DNA of 64,000 nucleotides, taken from NCBI RefSeq assembly GCF_008124875.1, contig NZ_VNIA01000002.1, positions 496,001 through 560,000 of the forward strand, written 5' to 3'. This DNA comes from Tenacibaculum adriaticum (GTDB lineage Bacteria > Bacteroidota > Bacteroidia > Flavobacteriales > Flavobacteriaceae). Below the pieces are notes generated by a model. It worked only from the letters and a program-made list of their open reading frames with translations, had not been told where the DNA came from and ran no database searches. This document shows positions 27,138-36,629 of this stretch, one piece after another (positions within the stretch are counted from its first letter, which is position 1; the number at the start of each line of letters is the position of its first letter). The translations under genes and the position numbers were made by a program.

Positions 27138-27170
27138 AAAAAAAGCTCCGGATATTCCCCAGAGCTTTTT
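27138..27170 (-). terminator. Terminator of the AcnA-type aconitase gene
   Basis: On the minus strand AAAAAGCTC...GAGCTTTTT with inner GG/CC pairing, followed by T residues, 20 bases after the aconitase stop codon. Confidence 0.85.
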
Positions 27171-27189
27171 AAAATTTATAGTAAAATGA

Positions 27190-29457
27190 TTAAGCGTTTT
27201 CTTTTTTAATTAAATTTAAAGCAGAACCTTCTTTATACCATTCTATTTGTCCTTGGTTATACGTATGATTAACTTTAACAACGTCTTTTTTACCATCTGC
27301 ATGAACAACTTCAATTGTTAATGGTTTTCCTGGAGCAAACTCATTTAAATCTAAGAAATTAAATGTATCATCTTCTTGAATTAAATCATAATCAGCTTCA
27401 TTAGCAAATGTTAAACCTAACATACCTTGTTTTTTCAAGTTTGTTTCGTGAATACGAGCAAAAGATTTAACAATTACAGCAACCACACCTAAATGACGTG
27501 GTTCCATAGCTGCATGCTCACGAGAAGAACCCTCACCATAGTTGTGATCTCCTACTACAATTGTAGGTATACCTGCAGCTTTATATTCACGTGCTGTTTT
27601 TGGTACTGCATCATATTCACCAGTTAATTGACTCTTAACAAAGTTTGTTTGCTTGTTATATGCATTAACAGCACCTATTAACATGTTATTAGATATATTA
27701 TCTAAATGACCACGATAACGCAACCACGGTCCTGCCATAGAAATATGGTCTGTAGTACATTTACCAAAAGCCTTGATTAATAATTTAGCACCTTTAATTT
27801 CATCACCAATTGGTGTAAACGGAGTTAATAACTCCAATCTTTCAGAATCTGGATTAACAACTATTTCCACTCTACTACCATCAGCTACTGGTTCTAAGTA
27901 ACCATTATCTTTAACCTCAAATCCTTTTGGAGGTAATTCCCATCCTGTTGGCTCATCTAACATTACTTCTTCTCCATTCTCATTGATTAACTTATCAGTG
28001 ATAGGATTAAAATCTAAACGTCCTGCAATAGCAATTGCAGCAGTTAATTCTGGTGAAGCAACAAACGCGTGTGTATTTGGGTTGCCATCTGCACGTTTCG
28101 CAAAATTTCTATTAAACGAATGAACAATACTGTTTTTAGGCGCATTTTTAGGGTCGCTATATCTTGCCCACTGACCAATACATGGTCCACAAGCATTGGT
28201 GAAAATTTTAGCATCTAATTTTTCGAAAAGTTGAAGAATTCCGTCTCTTTCTGCTGTATAACGAACTTGCTCAGAACCTGGATTAATTCCTAATTCTGCC
28301 TTCATTTTTAATCCTTTATCTAGCGCTTGTTTTGCTATAGATGAAGCACGAGATAAATCTTCGTAAGAAGAGTTAGTACAAGAACCTATTAATCCCCACT
28401 CAACTTTTAAAGGCCAATCGTTAGCTTTTGCTTTCTCAGTCATTTCTGGACCTGCAGGAGTAGATAAATCTGGAGTAAAAGGTCCGTTTAATAATGGATT
28501 TAATTCTGATAAATTAATTTCAATAACTTGATCAAAATATTGCTCTGGATTTGCATATACTTCAGCATCAGCAGTTAAATAATCTTTAACTTTATTAGCT
28601 GCATCTGCAACATCTGCTCTATCTGTAGCACGCAAATAACGCTCCATAGACGCGTCGTACCCAAAAGTCGAAGTTGTAGCGCCAATTTCCGCCCCCATGT
28701 TACAAATTGTTCCTTTACCTGTACAAGACATCGCTGTAGCACCAGGGCCAAAGTATTCTACAATAGCTCCTGTTCCTCCTTTTACAGTAAGAATTTCAGC
28801 TACTTTTAAAATTACATCTTTAGGTGCTGTCCAACCAGATAATTTACCTGTTAATTTAACTCCTATTAACTTTGGAAACTTTAATTCCCAAGCCATACCT
28901 GCCATTACATCAACAGCGTCTGCACCACCAACACCAATTGCAACCATACCTAAACCTCCTGCATTTACTGTATGAGAATCGGTACCAATCATCATTCCTC
29001 CAGGGAAAGCATAATTTTCTAACACAACTTGGTGAATAATACCAGCACCTGGCTTCCAAAAACCGATACCGTATTTATTAGAAACAGACTCTAAAAAGTT
29101 AAAAACTTCGCTACTAACGTCGTTCGCGTGTTTTAAATCTTTTGTAGCTCCTTCTTTAGCTTGAATTAAGTGATCACAATGAACAGTAGTTGGTACAGCC
29201 ACTTTTGGTTTACCAGCTTGCATAAATTGTAATAACGCCATTTGCGCCGTTGCATCTTGACATGCCACACGGTCTGGTGCAAAATCTACGTAATCTTTTC
29301 CTCTTTCGTAAGCTTTAGTTGGTTTCCCATCCCAAAGATGAGAATATAAAATTTTCTCTGCTAAAGTTAAAGGTTTACCTGTAATTTCACGAGCTGCATC
29401 AACTCTTTCTACTACTTTACTGTAAACCTCTTTAATCATATTAATATCAAAAGCCAT
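27190..29457 (-). CDS. acnA: Aconitate hydratase (AcnA / mitochondrial type)
   Basis: Isomerises citrate to isocitrate in the TCA cycle with a [4Fe-4S] cluster. Seen: [36 protein letters not shown], cluster ligands in [10 protein letters not shown] (near residue 357) and ACGPCIGQW (near residue 420), [12 protein letters not shown], and the swivel-domain motif [12 protein letters not shown]. The length of 755 aa fits the mitochondrial-type subfamily. A TAAATTCG box (minus strand, 29483-29490) may be its -7 element. It lies directly downstream of a second aconitase, acnB, with a terminator between them. Confidence 0.95.
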   Translation of the reverse strand: MAFDINMIKEVYSKVVERVDAAREITGKPLTLAEKILYSHLWDGKPTKAYERGKDYVDFAPDRVACQDATAQMALLQFMQAGKPKVAVPTTVHCDHLIQAKEGATKDLKHANDVSSEVFNFLESVSNKYGIGFWKPGAGIIHQVVLENYAFPGGMMIGTDSHTVNAGGLGMVAIGVGGADAVDVMAGMAWELKFPKLIGVKLTGKLSGWTAPKDVILKVAEILTVKGGTGAIVEYFGPGATAMSCTGKGTICNMGAEIGATTSTFGYDASMERYLRATDRADVADAANKVKDYLTADAEVYANPEQYFDQVIEINLSELNPLLNGPFTPDLSTPAGPEMTEKAKANDWPLKVEWGLIGSCTNSSYEDLSRASSIAKQALDKGLKMKAELGINPGSEQVRYTAERDGILQLFEKLDAKIFTNACGPCIGQWARYSDPKNAPKNSIVHSFNRNFAKRADGNPNTHAFVASPELTAAIAIAGRLDFNPITDKLINENGEEVMLDEPTGWELPPKGFEVKDNGYLEPVADGSRVEIVVNPDSERLELLTPFTPIGDEIKGAKLLIKAFGKCTTDHISMAGPWLRYRGHLDNISNNMLIGAVNAYNKQTNFVKSQLTGEYDAVPKTAREYKAAGIPTIVVGDHNYGEGSSREHAAMEPRHLGVVAVIVKSFARIHETNLKKQGMLGLTFANEADYDLIQEDDTFNFLDLNEFAPGKPLTIEVVHADGKKDVVKVNHTYNQGQIEWYKEGSALNLIKKENA

Positions 29458-29594
29458 ATTATGTAAGTTTTTGTTTTGTACACGAATTTACCAAAAAAAA
29501 ATAGCATAAAAATGACATAGCTATTTAATTATAATGAGTTTAAATAAAATTTTTCTATTATAAAACATCTAGATTTTCATAAATTTAACAATAA

Positions 29595-29629
29595 TAAAAA
29601 AGCTCGAGTAAATTACTCGAGCTTTTTTT
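29595..29629 (-). terminator. Terminator of acnB
   Basis: Perfect stem AGCTCGAGTAA/TTACTCGAGCT (29601-29623) with an A-run on one side and a T-run on the other, 20 bases after the acnB stop. Confidence 0.9.
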
Positions 29630-29648
29630 AAATTATAATTTATAACAA

Positions 29649-32423
29649 TTACATTACTAATTGCTTTTGAGAAGGCTTAAATTTAGTTAATACTATACCA
29701 TCAACAGCAGCTTCATACTCTTCCATAGTAGGAGTTCTTCCTAAAATAGTAGATAATACCACTACTGGAGTAGAAGATAATAAAGATTCTCCTTTTTTCT
29801 CACCTGTATCTTTTACAACTCTTCCTTGGAATAAACGTGTAGAAGTAGCCATTACTGTATCTCCTGGCTCAGCTTTTTCTTGATTTCCCATACAAAGATT
29901 ACATCCTGGGCGCTCTAAGTATAGCATGTTCTCATATTTAGTACGTGCTAAACCTTTTGGCGCATTATCATCAAACTCAAATCCAGAATACTTCTGTAAT
30001 ACTTCCCAGTCGCCTTCTTCTTTTAACTCATCTACAATATTATAGGTTGGTGGAGCAACTACTAAAGGTGCTTTAAACTCAACTTTACCTTGTTGGGTCT
30101 CAATGTTCTTTAACATTTGAGCTAAAATCTTCATGTCCCCTTTGTGTACCATACAAGACCCTACGAATCCTAAATCTACTTTTTTAGTACCTCCGTAGAA
30201 AGATAATGGTCTAATTGTATCGTGAGTATAACGTTTAGAAACATCATCATTATTTACATCTGGATCAGCAATCATTGGTTCAGCAATTTCATCTAAATCA
30301 ATAACTACTTCAGCATAATATTTAGCATCAGCATCGGGTTTCAATGCAGGTTTAATACCTGTTTTAAGCTCTTGGATTCTGTTATTTGCTTTATCAACTA
30401 AACCTTGTAGCATTTGCTTTTCGTTATCCATTCCCTTATCAATCATGATTTGGATACGATCTCTAGCAATTTCTAACGACTCAATTAATGTTTCTTCTTC
30501 AGAGATACAGATAGATGCCTTTGCTTTCATCTCAGCGGTCCAATCAGTAAACGTAAACGCTTGATCAGAAGTTAATGTTCCAATATGTACTTCAATTACA
30601 CGACCTTGGAATACATTTTCACCATCAAATTGTTTTAACATTTGTTGTTGAGTTGCATGTACTACATCACGGAAGTCCATAAAACTCTTCATATCTCCTT
30701 TAAAAGTTACTTTTACTGATTCTGGAATTGGCATAGTAGCCTCACCTGTAGCTAATGCTAAGGCAACTGTTCCTGAATCTGCTCCAAAAGCAACTCCTTT
30801 TGACATACGTGTATGTGAATCTCCACCAATAATAATATCCCAATCATCAACCGTAATATCATTTAATACTTTATGAATTACATCGGTCATTGCATGGTAT
30901 TGACCTTTAGGGTCACGTGCAGTAATTAATCCGAAATCATTCATAAATGTCATTAATCTTGGAATGTTAGCTTTAGATTTATCATCCCATACAGAAGCTG
31001 TATGACATCCTGATTGGTAACCTGCATCTACAATAGGCGAAATAACTGTAGCAGCCATCATCTCTAATTCTTGAGAGGTCATTAATCCTGTAGTATCTTG
31101 AGAACCAACAATATTTACTTCTACTCTAACATTAGAACCTGCATGTAACGTTTTACCTGGTGTAGTTCCTACAGCATTTTTGTTAAATATTTTTTCAACT
31201 GCTGTTAACCCTTGCTCTTCTATTGAAATCTCTTTTGAAGGTGCATAAACTTGAGGAATCTCTATACCTAATATTTTACAAGCAATCGTCTGTAATTTTT
31301 TACCGAAAACAACAGCATAAGAACCTCCCGCTTTAATAAATTCCATTTTCTGAGGAGTTAATGCAGTAGAAATATCTTTTAATTCTTTATCTCCTTTATA
31401 TAATTTCTTTGTTTTAGTATTAATCGTAAGTACCGTACCTGTAGCTACAGAATAAACCTCTTTTAAAATAGGTTCTCCATCTTCATCTACAATTGTATTT
31501 CCTTCTGAATCTTTTTGTTTTTCCCAGTTTTTTAAATCAATACCAATACCTCCTGTTACGCCTACAGTAGTTAAGAAAATTGGCGCAATACCATTTGTAC
31601 CCGCAATTACCGGTGCTATATTAATAAATGGAACATATGGGCTAGATGAAATACCAGTCCATAATGCAACATTGTTTACACCCGACATTCTTGAAGAACC
31701 AACCCCCATTGTTCCTTTTTCAGCGATTAACATTACACGCTTATCTGGATGCTTCTCTTTTAGCTCTAAAAGTTCGTTTTGCATATCTTTGTTATGCTCA
31801 AACATGCATTGTCCGTGTAATTCTCTATCTGATCTTGAGTGTGCATCTGCTCCAGGAGAAAGTAAATCGGTAGAAATATCACCTACACCTGCAATGTAAG
31901 TAACTACCTCAATCTCTTCTTCAATCTCTGGTAATTTTGTGAAGAAATCTGCTTGAGCATAACTTTCAATAATTTCTTTTGCTATTTTGCTTCCGCTTTT
32001 GAAAGCTTCTTCTAAGCGTTTAGTGTCTGCCTCATATAAAAACACCTGTGTTTTAAGAACTTTAGCTGCCTTTTCTGCTATAGAAATATCATTTCCTAAA
32101 GCTAAATCTAGTAACACCTCTATTGAAGGCCCTCCTTTCATGTGCGATAATTGCTCGAATGCAAAAGCTGGAGATATTTCTTCTACAACTGATTCACCAA
32201 TAATAATTTCCTTTAAAAATTTTGCTTTTACACCTGCTGCACTGGTGGTTCCTGGTAAAGTATTATAAACAAAAAAGTTAAGAGAATCCTTACGATGAGT
32301 ATTATCCAAATCTTTAATTTGCAAAATAATTTCGCTTAATAATTCAGCTCCGTCAATTGGCTTTGGATGTAATCCTAATTCTTTTCTTTCTTCAATCTCC
32401 TTGATGTAATCTTTGTATGTCAT
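29649..32423 (-). CDS. acnB: Bifunctional aconitate hydratase 2 / 2-methylisocitrate dehydratase
   Basis: AcnB-type aconitase, about 924 aa. It has the N-terminal HEAT-like domain (YKDYIKEIEERKELGLHPKP), the swivel domain placed early (EKGTMGVGSSRMSGVNN near residue 240), IGGDSHTRMSKGVAFGADSG, and cluster ligands including GCHTASVWDD and the C-terminal GCNLCMGNQEKA. The start was set at ATG 32423 (MTYKDYIKE); the frame's earlier TTG at 32441 adds six unlikely residues. It could also serve the methylcitrate cycle, but no prp genes are nearby. Upstream lies a remnant of the acnA 5' end. Confidence 0.95.
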   Translation of the reverse strand: MTYKDYIKEIEERKELGLHPKPIDGAELLSEIILQIKDLDNTHRKDSLNFFVYNTLPGTTSAAGVKAKFLKEIIIGESVVEEISPAFAFEQLSHMKGGPSIEVLLDLALGNDISIAEKAAKVLKTQVFLYEADTKRLEEAFKSGSKIAKEIIESYAQADFFTKLPEIEEEIEVVTYIAGVGDISTDLLSPGADAHSRSDRELHGQCMFEHNKDMQNELLELKEKHPDKRVMLIAEKGTMGVGSSRMSGVNNVALWTGISSSPYVPFINIAPVIAGTNGIAPIFLTTVGVTGGIGIDLKNWEKQKDSEGNTIVDEDGEPILKEVYSVATGTVLTINTKTKKLYKGDKELKDISTALTPQKMEFIKAGGSYAVVFGKKLQTIACKILGIEIPQVYAPSKEISIEEQGLTAVEKIFNKNAVGTTPGKTLHAGSNVRVEVNIVGSQDTTGLMTSQELEMMAATVISPIVDAGYQSGCHTASVWDDKSKANIPRLMTFMNDFGLITARDPKGQYHAMTDVIHKVLNDITVDDWDIIIGGDSHTRMSKGVAFGADSGTVALALATGEATMPIPESVKVTFKGDMKSFMDFRDVVHATQQQMLKQFDGENVFQGRVIEVHIGTLTSDQAFTFTDWTAEMKAKASICISEEETLIESLEIARDRIQIMIDKGMDNEKQMLQGLVDKANNRIQELKTGIKPALKPDADAKYYAEVVIDLDEIAEPMIADPDVNNDDVSKRYTHDTIRPLSFYGGTKKVDLGFVGSCMVHKGDMKILAQMLKNIETQQGKVEFKAPLVVAPPTYNIVDELKEEGDWEVLQKYSGFEFDDNAPKGLARTKYENMLYLERPGCNLCMGNQEKAEPGDTVMATSTRLFQGRVVKDTGEKKGESLLSSTPVVVLSTILGRTPTMEEYEAAVDGIVLTKFKPSQKQLVM

Positions 32424-32659
32424 ATATAGAAATCTTTTCAATATTTAAGGTAAATTTGTAAAATCTATTGCTAATACGATCTGATTTTCATTTTTTACCT
32501 TTATAAGTTGTAATAATGTTATTTCTGAAATTGTATTAAAAATACAATTCAAATTAGTACAAAAAATAAAACAACTCTTTTCTATACACAATTGAGAAGA
32601 TACATAGTGTTTTGAACAAATGTTTATTATGAAATTAGGCTAGTAATAGAAATATACGT

Positions 32660-32780
32660 GTAATCTTACATGTACAACTCTATGCTTTAATTAGTTTACT
32701 AAAACCTCATTCAGCATATCAATATCAAAAGCTATATAGTATAAGTTTTTGTTAATTTTTGTCTAGCGAAATTACTATTT
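32660..32780 (-). pseudogene. Decayed copy of the acnA promoter and N-terminal codons
   Basis: Read on the minus strand, 32735 down to about 32694 encodes IAFDIDMLNEVLVN then a stop. The acnA start is [14 protein letters not shown], so the ATG has become ATA. Similarity continues upstream: both loci have AAAACTTA followed by a TATA-rich stretch before the start, and a CG-ending -7-like box (TAATTTCG at 32767-32774; TAAATTCG before acnA). The remnant lies about 250-350 bases upstream of acnB in the same orientation. The rest of the 32442-32985 gap is AT-rich with nothing recognised. Confidence 0.6.
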
Positions 32781-32985
32781 TTCAAGGAATTTTAAAAGAT
32801 AAATAATCAATTCGAAGAAATAATGAATATATATTTTTTATAGCTATAATTTTTAATAAATATACAATTATTGAGTTAAAAAAACATATTTTTTTGCTAA
32901 TTTAATAATTTTAGAATACAATCAAAAGTCAATTTAAAATGAAGATTTTAAGAGAAATAACTTAAATAAAGTAAAAAAAGAAAAA

Positions 32986-33274
32986 AGCAGATCAATAAGC
33001 CGGATTCTGTAACTTACAAAGTTCTTATCATTTATCTCGCTCTAAAATTACTTTTAGAGTCTATCTACCTACCCCTTAGAATCGCGCGAGTAGCGCTCAA
33101 GCTCTAATATACGTGGTATTGCACCGCATAGAGTTTACCTGGTTTCACTACAGCCGAACTGTACTTGCTTTCTGTTGCACTTGTCCTCGGTTTACACCGG
33201 ACGGATGTTATCCGCTATGCTACCCTATGGTGTCCGGACTTTCCTCCAAATTTTGGCGATAAGACTGATCTGCT
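32986..33274 (-). ncRNA. rnpB: RNase P RNA
   Basis: The catalytic RNA of RNase P, which trims tRNA 5' ends. On the minus strand the 5' part has the universally conserved GAGGAAAGTCCGGACA (33245-33230). The middle has GGTAAACTC, and the 3' end has ACAGAATCCGGCTTA (33010-32996). The ends pair as P1 (AGCAGATCA at the 5' side with TGATCTGCT at the 3' side), which sets the boundaries. A T-rich run (TTTTTTCTTTTTTT) follows the 3' arm and would act as the terminator. Length about 289 nt. Confidence 0.93.
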
Positions 33275-33300
33275 AATATTTTATTGTTCTCTTAATTCAT

Positions 33301-33330
33301 AAAAAAACCCACTCATAAATGAGTGGGAAA
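33301..33330 (-). terminator. Strong hairpin terminator upstream of rnpB
   Basis: Minus strand: CCCACTCAT-TT-ATGAGTGGG followed by seven T (33307-33301). It lies between the dnaJ terminator and rnpB, so it appears to end a separate short transcript. Confidence 0.8.
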
Positions 33331-33373
33331 ATTGCTATGAAAAAGAAAAAGTGTTATTAGACGTCTCTAATAA
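33301..33373 (-). ncRNA. Candidate small RNA between dnaJ and rnpB
   Basis: A well-formed promoter (33379-33407) points toward rnpB with a predicted start near 33373. A terminator hairpin with T7 ends at 33301. The implied transcript is about 73 nt with no ORF. Alternatively the promoter makes a longer rnpB precursor that reads through the hairpin. The call rests on promoter and terminator signals only. Confidence 0.4.
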
Positions 33374-33377
33374 CACT
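33341..33377 (-). terminator. Terminator of the dnaJ transcript
   Basis: Perfect 12-bp stem AGTGTTATTAGA/TCTAATAACACT (loop 4) followed on the minus strand by TTTTTCTTTTT, about 60 bases after the dnaJ stop. Confidence 0.85.
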
Positions 33378-33378
33378 G

Positions 33379-33407
33379 CAAATATAAAACTTATTTTAAT
33401 TATCAAA
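33379..33407 (-). promoter_or_regulatory. Consensus Bacteroidota promoter facing rnpB
   Basis: Minus strand: TTTG (33407-33404), 17-base spacer, TATATTTG (33386-33379), an exact match to TAnnTTTG. It sits after dnaJ and overlaps the edge of the dnaJ terminator. Confidence 0.65.
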
Positions 33408-33438
33408 CAAATAAATTATTCTTTTTTTATGTTAAATT

Positions 33439-34563
33439 TTACGAAAACATATCTTTAACTTTTTCGAAAAATGATTTATCATTTTTTTGAGGGTTTGGAC
33501 TAAAATTTTCATCCTCCATCATTTTCTCGAAAAACTGTTTTTGTTCTTTGCTTACCACTTGTGGTGTCCATACATTTATATGTATTAAGAAATCACCAGT
33601 ACCATAGTGTTCTATACTTGGCAATCCTTTTCCTTTTAAACGTAAAATTTTACCCGATTGAGTACCTGGCTCTATCTTTATTTTCACTTTACCGGAAACA
33701 GTATCAACTTCTTTCGAACTTCCTAAAACAGCTTCAGAATAATTAATATATAAATCGTAATGAATATTACTTCCTTCTCTTTTTAACGTTTCATGTTGAA
33801 CTTCTTCTATCAACACTAATAAATCTCCTGGAATTGAATTTTTACCTGGAGCTTCGTTTCCTTTGCCTCCTACTTTTAACTGAACTCCTTCTGTAACTCC
33901 TTGTGGAATATTTATAGAAACAGTTTCTTCATTAATGATCATTCCTTGAGCGTCAGTTCCGTTTGGCTTGTTATTAAGTATTTCACCAGCTCCATGACAT
34001 GTAGAACAAGTCGTTGCGGTTTGCATTCTACCTAAAATAGTATTGGTAACACGCATTTGTTGGCCAGAACCATTACAAGTTGTACATGTTTTATAAGTTA
34101 CACCTTTTGCCTGAACTTTACGACGAACTTTTACTTTTTTTTCAACTCCATTAGCAATTTCTTCTAATGTAAGTTTTACTCGAATACGTAAATTACTTCC
34201 TTTTACTCGCGCTTGACGATGACCACCGCCACCAAAACCACCTCCGAAAGCACCTCCAAAGATATCTCCAAACTGACTGAATATGTCATCCATATTCATA
34301 CCGCCACCGCCAAAACCTCCGTGACCACCTTGACCTCCTTCAAATGCGGCATGACCAAATTGATCGTAACGTGCTTTTTTATTATCGTCACTTAATACTT
34401 CATATGCTTCAGCACATAACTTAAACTTCTCTTCAGCCGTTTTATCATCCGGATTTTTATCTGGATGATACTTAATTGCCATTTTACGGTATGCTTTCTT
34501 AATTTCAGCAGGAGTTGCCGATTTTGAAACACCTAATATTTCGTAATAATCTTGTTTTGCCAT
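33439..34563 (-). CDS. dnaJ: Chaperone protein DnaJ (reduced zinc-finger region)
   Basis: Hsp40 co-chaperone stimulating DnaK ATPase. Seen: a J-domain with HPD ([10 protein letters not shown]), a Gly/Phe-rich linker (residues about 75-105), a Cys-rich region, and two C-terminal substrate-binding beta domains. Only two CxxCxGxG motifs are present ([16 protein letters not shown]), where classical DnaJ has four, so one zinc centre is lost. The 374-aa length is otherwise normal. It is downstream of grpE on the same strand with a palindromic repeat between them, so the two are likely one heat-shock unit. Confidence 0.95.
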   Translation of the reverse strand: MAKQDYYEILGVSKSATPAEIKKAYRKMAIKYHPDKNPDDKTAEEKFKLCAEAYEVLSDDNKKARYDQFGHAAFEGGQGGHGGFGGGGMNMDDIFSQFGDIFGGAFGGGFGGGGHRQARVKGSNLRIRVKLTLEEIANGVEKKVKVRRKVQAKGVTYKTCTTCNGSGQQMRVTNTILGRMQTATTCSTCHGAGEILNNKPNGTDAQGMIINEETVSINIPQGVTEGVQLKVGGKGNEAPGKNSIPGDLLVLIEEVQHETLKREGSNIHYDLYINYSEAVLGSSKEVDTVSGKVKIKIEPGTQSGKILRLKGKGLPSIEHYGTGDFLIHINVWTPQVVSKEQKQFFEKMMEDENFSPNPQKNDKSFFEKVKDMFS

Positions 34564-34572
34564 TTTCTATTT

Positions 34573-34637
34573 GTCATTCCTGTAACCAGAAATCTAGATT
34601 TTTATATTAATGAAAATCCCGATTTCTCGGGAATAAC
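34573..34637. repeat. Degenerate palindromic repeat between grpE and dnaJ
   Basis: Ends GTCATTCC and GGGAATAAC are imperfect inverted copies. An inner hairpin TCCCGATTTCTCGGGA lies near the right end. This has the form of the GTCATTCC...GGAATGAC class of dispersed intergenic repeats, here decayed. Confidence 0.5.
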
Positions 34638-34650
34638 ATTTTCAATTCAT

Positions 34651-35217
34651 TTACGCCTGTCCTACTACCACCTTTGGATGACGGATAATTTTATCCCCTA
34701 ACTTATAGCCTTTTTCTACACAATCGATAATCTTTCCCTTTAAATCTTCTGATGGTGCTGGAATTTGAGTTATTGCTTGATGCGTTTCTGGATCAAAAAC
34801 GTCACCAGAAGTTACTTCTATTTTTGTTAATCCTTTTTGTTCTAAGGTTGTAATTAACTTTTGATAAATTAACAACACTCCTTTGCGTAATTCTTCAGCC
34901 TCTTTATCTTCTTCAATATGTGTCAAAGCTCTTTCAAAATCATCTAAAACTGGCAGAACAGCTGTCATTAATTCTTGATTTGCTGTTCTAAATAATTCAA
35001 TTCGCTCTTTAGAAGTACGTTTTTTATAGTTTTCAAACTCTGCAAATAAGCGTAAATATTTATCTTTTTCTACTTGTAATAACTCTTCTGCAGTAGGCTC
35101 TTTTTTCTTCTCTGCTTCTTGCTCTATCTCTTGATTTTCGGTTACTTCTTCATCAAGATTCATTTTATCTAAGTTATCTTTTAACTCGTCTTCTTCTGTA
35201 TATTGACCTTTACTCAT
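34651..35217 (-). CDS. grpE: Nucleotide exchange factor GrpE
   Basis: Releases ADP from DnaK. It has an acidic, helical N-terminus (QYTEEDELKDNLDKMNLDEE), a long coiled coil at about residues 40-90 (KYLRLFAEFENYKKRTSKE), and the C-terminal beta domain with EGVFDPETHQAI-type sequence (here VTSGDVFDPETHQAITQI) ending VGYKLGDKIIRHPKVVV-like. The length of 188 aa is typical. It is upstream of dnaJ on the same strand. Confidence 0.95.
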   Translation of the reverse strand: MSKGQYTEEDELKDNLDKMNLDEEVTENQEIEQEAEKKKEPTAEELLQVEKDKYLRLFAEFENYKKRTSKERIELFRTANQELMTAVLPVLDDFERALTHIEEDKEAEELRKGVLLIYQKLITTLEQKGLTKIEVTSGDVFDPETHQAITQIPAPSEDLKGKIIDCVEKGYKLGDKIIRHPKVVVGQA

Positions 35218-35268
35218 GGTTGATTTTCATTATTTTATACGTTATTCTTTAGCAAGAATATTGCCAAT

Positions 35269-35300
35269 AAAAAAATCGTGTCATTATGACACGATTTATA
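35269..35300 (-). terminator. Terminator of murA
   Basis: Perfect stem AAATCGTGTCA/TGACACGATTT (35273-35297, 3-base loop) followed by a T-run on the minus strand, about 20 bases after the murA stop. Confidence 0.9.
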
Positions 35301-35318
35301 AGATTAAAAAATAAATTT

Positions 35319-36629
35319 TTAATCTTCAATTCTTTCAATTTTAGCACCTATAGATTTTAAACGTGCTTCAATATTTTCGTAACCTCTATCAATTTGTTCA
35401 ATATTATTAATAATACTGGTTCCTGTTGCTGATAAAGCTGCTATTAATAAAGAAATACCTGCACGAATATCTGGTGATGTCATTTTTGTCGCTTTTAATT
35501 GACTCTCAAAATCGTGACCAATTACAGTTGCTCTGTGCGGGTCGCATAAAATTACTTTTGCTCCCATATCAATCAATTTATCTACAAAGAACAAACGGCT
35601 TTCGAACATTTTTTGATGTATTAACACAGTTCCTTTAGCTTGTGTAGCTACTACCAAAACAATACTTAATAAATCTGGAGTAAACCCAGGCCAAGGTGCA
35701 TCTGCAACAGTCAACACTGATCCATCTATATAATTCTGAATTTCATAACTTTCTTGTGCAGGAATAAAAATATCATCTCCTTTTTTTTCTAACTGTATTC
35801 CTAACTTGCGAAACACATTTGGAATTTGCCCCAAATCTTTCCAACTAACATTTTTAATTGTTAATTCAGATTTTGTCATAGCCGCCATACCAATCCAACT
35901 ACCTATTTCTATCATATCTGGTAAAATGGTATGCTCACATCCTCCTAATTTATCAACTCCTTCTATTTTTAATAAGTTAGAGCCCACACCTGTTATTTTT
36001 GCTCCCATACTATTCAGCATTTTTGATAATTGCTGAATATAAGGTTCACAGGCAGCGTTGTATATGGTCGTTGTTCCTTTTGCTAAAACAGCTGCCATCA
36101 CAATGTTAGCTGTTCCTGTTACCGATGCTTCATCTAACAACATATCGGTTCCGTGTAATTGATCTGCTTCTACTCCGTAGAAATGTTCTTCACGGTTATA
36201 ACGGAATTTTGCTCCTAATCGGATAAAGCCCTCAAAATGTGTATCTAAACGACGTCGACCTATTTTATCTCCACCTGGACGTGGAATATATCCTTTTCCA
36301 AAGCGAGCTAATAACGGTCCTACAATCATAATAGATCCACGTAGTGAACTCCCGTCTCTTTTAAAATCTTCTGACTCTAAATAATCTATATTGATTTCAT
36401 CTGCCTGAAATGAATAAGAATTTGATGCTAATTTTTCAATTTTTACACCTAATTCTCCTAATATAAAAATTAGCTTATTAACGTCAATTATATCTGGAAC
36501 ATTATTAATGATTACCTTTTCTGAAGTTAATAATACAGCACAAATTACTTGCAATGCCTCATTTTTAGCTCCTTGAGGTGTAATCGATCCATGTAACTTA
36601 TGTCCTCCTTCAATTTTGAATGATGCCAT
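35319..36629 (-). CDS. murA: UDP-N-acetylglucosamine 1-carboxyvinyltransferase (Cys-to-Asp variant)
   Basis: First committed step of peptidoglycan synthesis, adding enolpyruvate to UDP-GlcNAc. It has the two-domain EPT fold with the N-terminal PQGAKNEALQVICAVLLT and the active-site loop RPGGDKIGRRRLDTHFEG. The catalytic residue that is Cys115 in E. coli is Asp121 here (GGD instead of GGC), the substitution known to make MurA insensitive to fosfomycin. Length 436 aa. It directly abuts the upstream DUF4290 gene (no gap between stop and start), so the two are translated from one mRNA. Confidence 0.96.
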   Translation of the reverse strand: MASFKIEGGHKLHGSITPQGAKNEALQVICAVLLTSEKVIINNVPDIIDVNKLIFILGELGVKIEKLASNSYSFQADEINIDYLESEDFKRDGSSLRGSIMIVGPLLARFGKGYIPRPGGDKIGRRRLDTHFEGFIRLGAKFRYNREEHFYGVEADQLHGTDMLLDEASVTGTANIVMAAVLAKGTTTIYNAACEPYIQQLSKMLNSMGAKITGVGSNLLKIEGVDKLGGCEHTILPDMIEIGSWIGMAAMTKSELTIKNVSWKDLGQIPNVFRKLGIQLEKKGDDIFIPAQESYEIQNYIDGSVLTVADAPWPGFTPDLLSIVLVVATQAKGTVLIHQKMFESRLFFVDKLIDMGAKVILCDPHRATVIGHDFESQLKATKMTSPDIRAGISLLIAALSATGTSIINNIEQIDRGYENIEARLKSIGAKIERIED

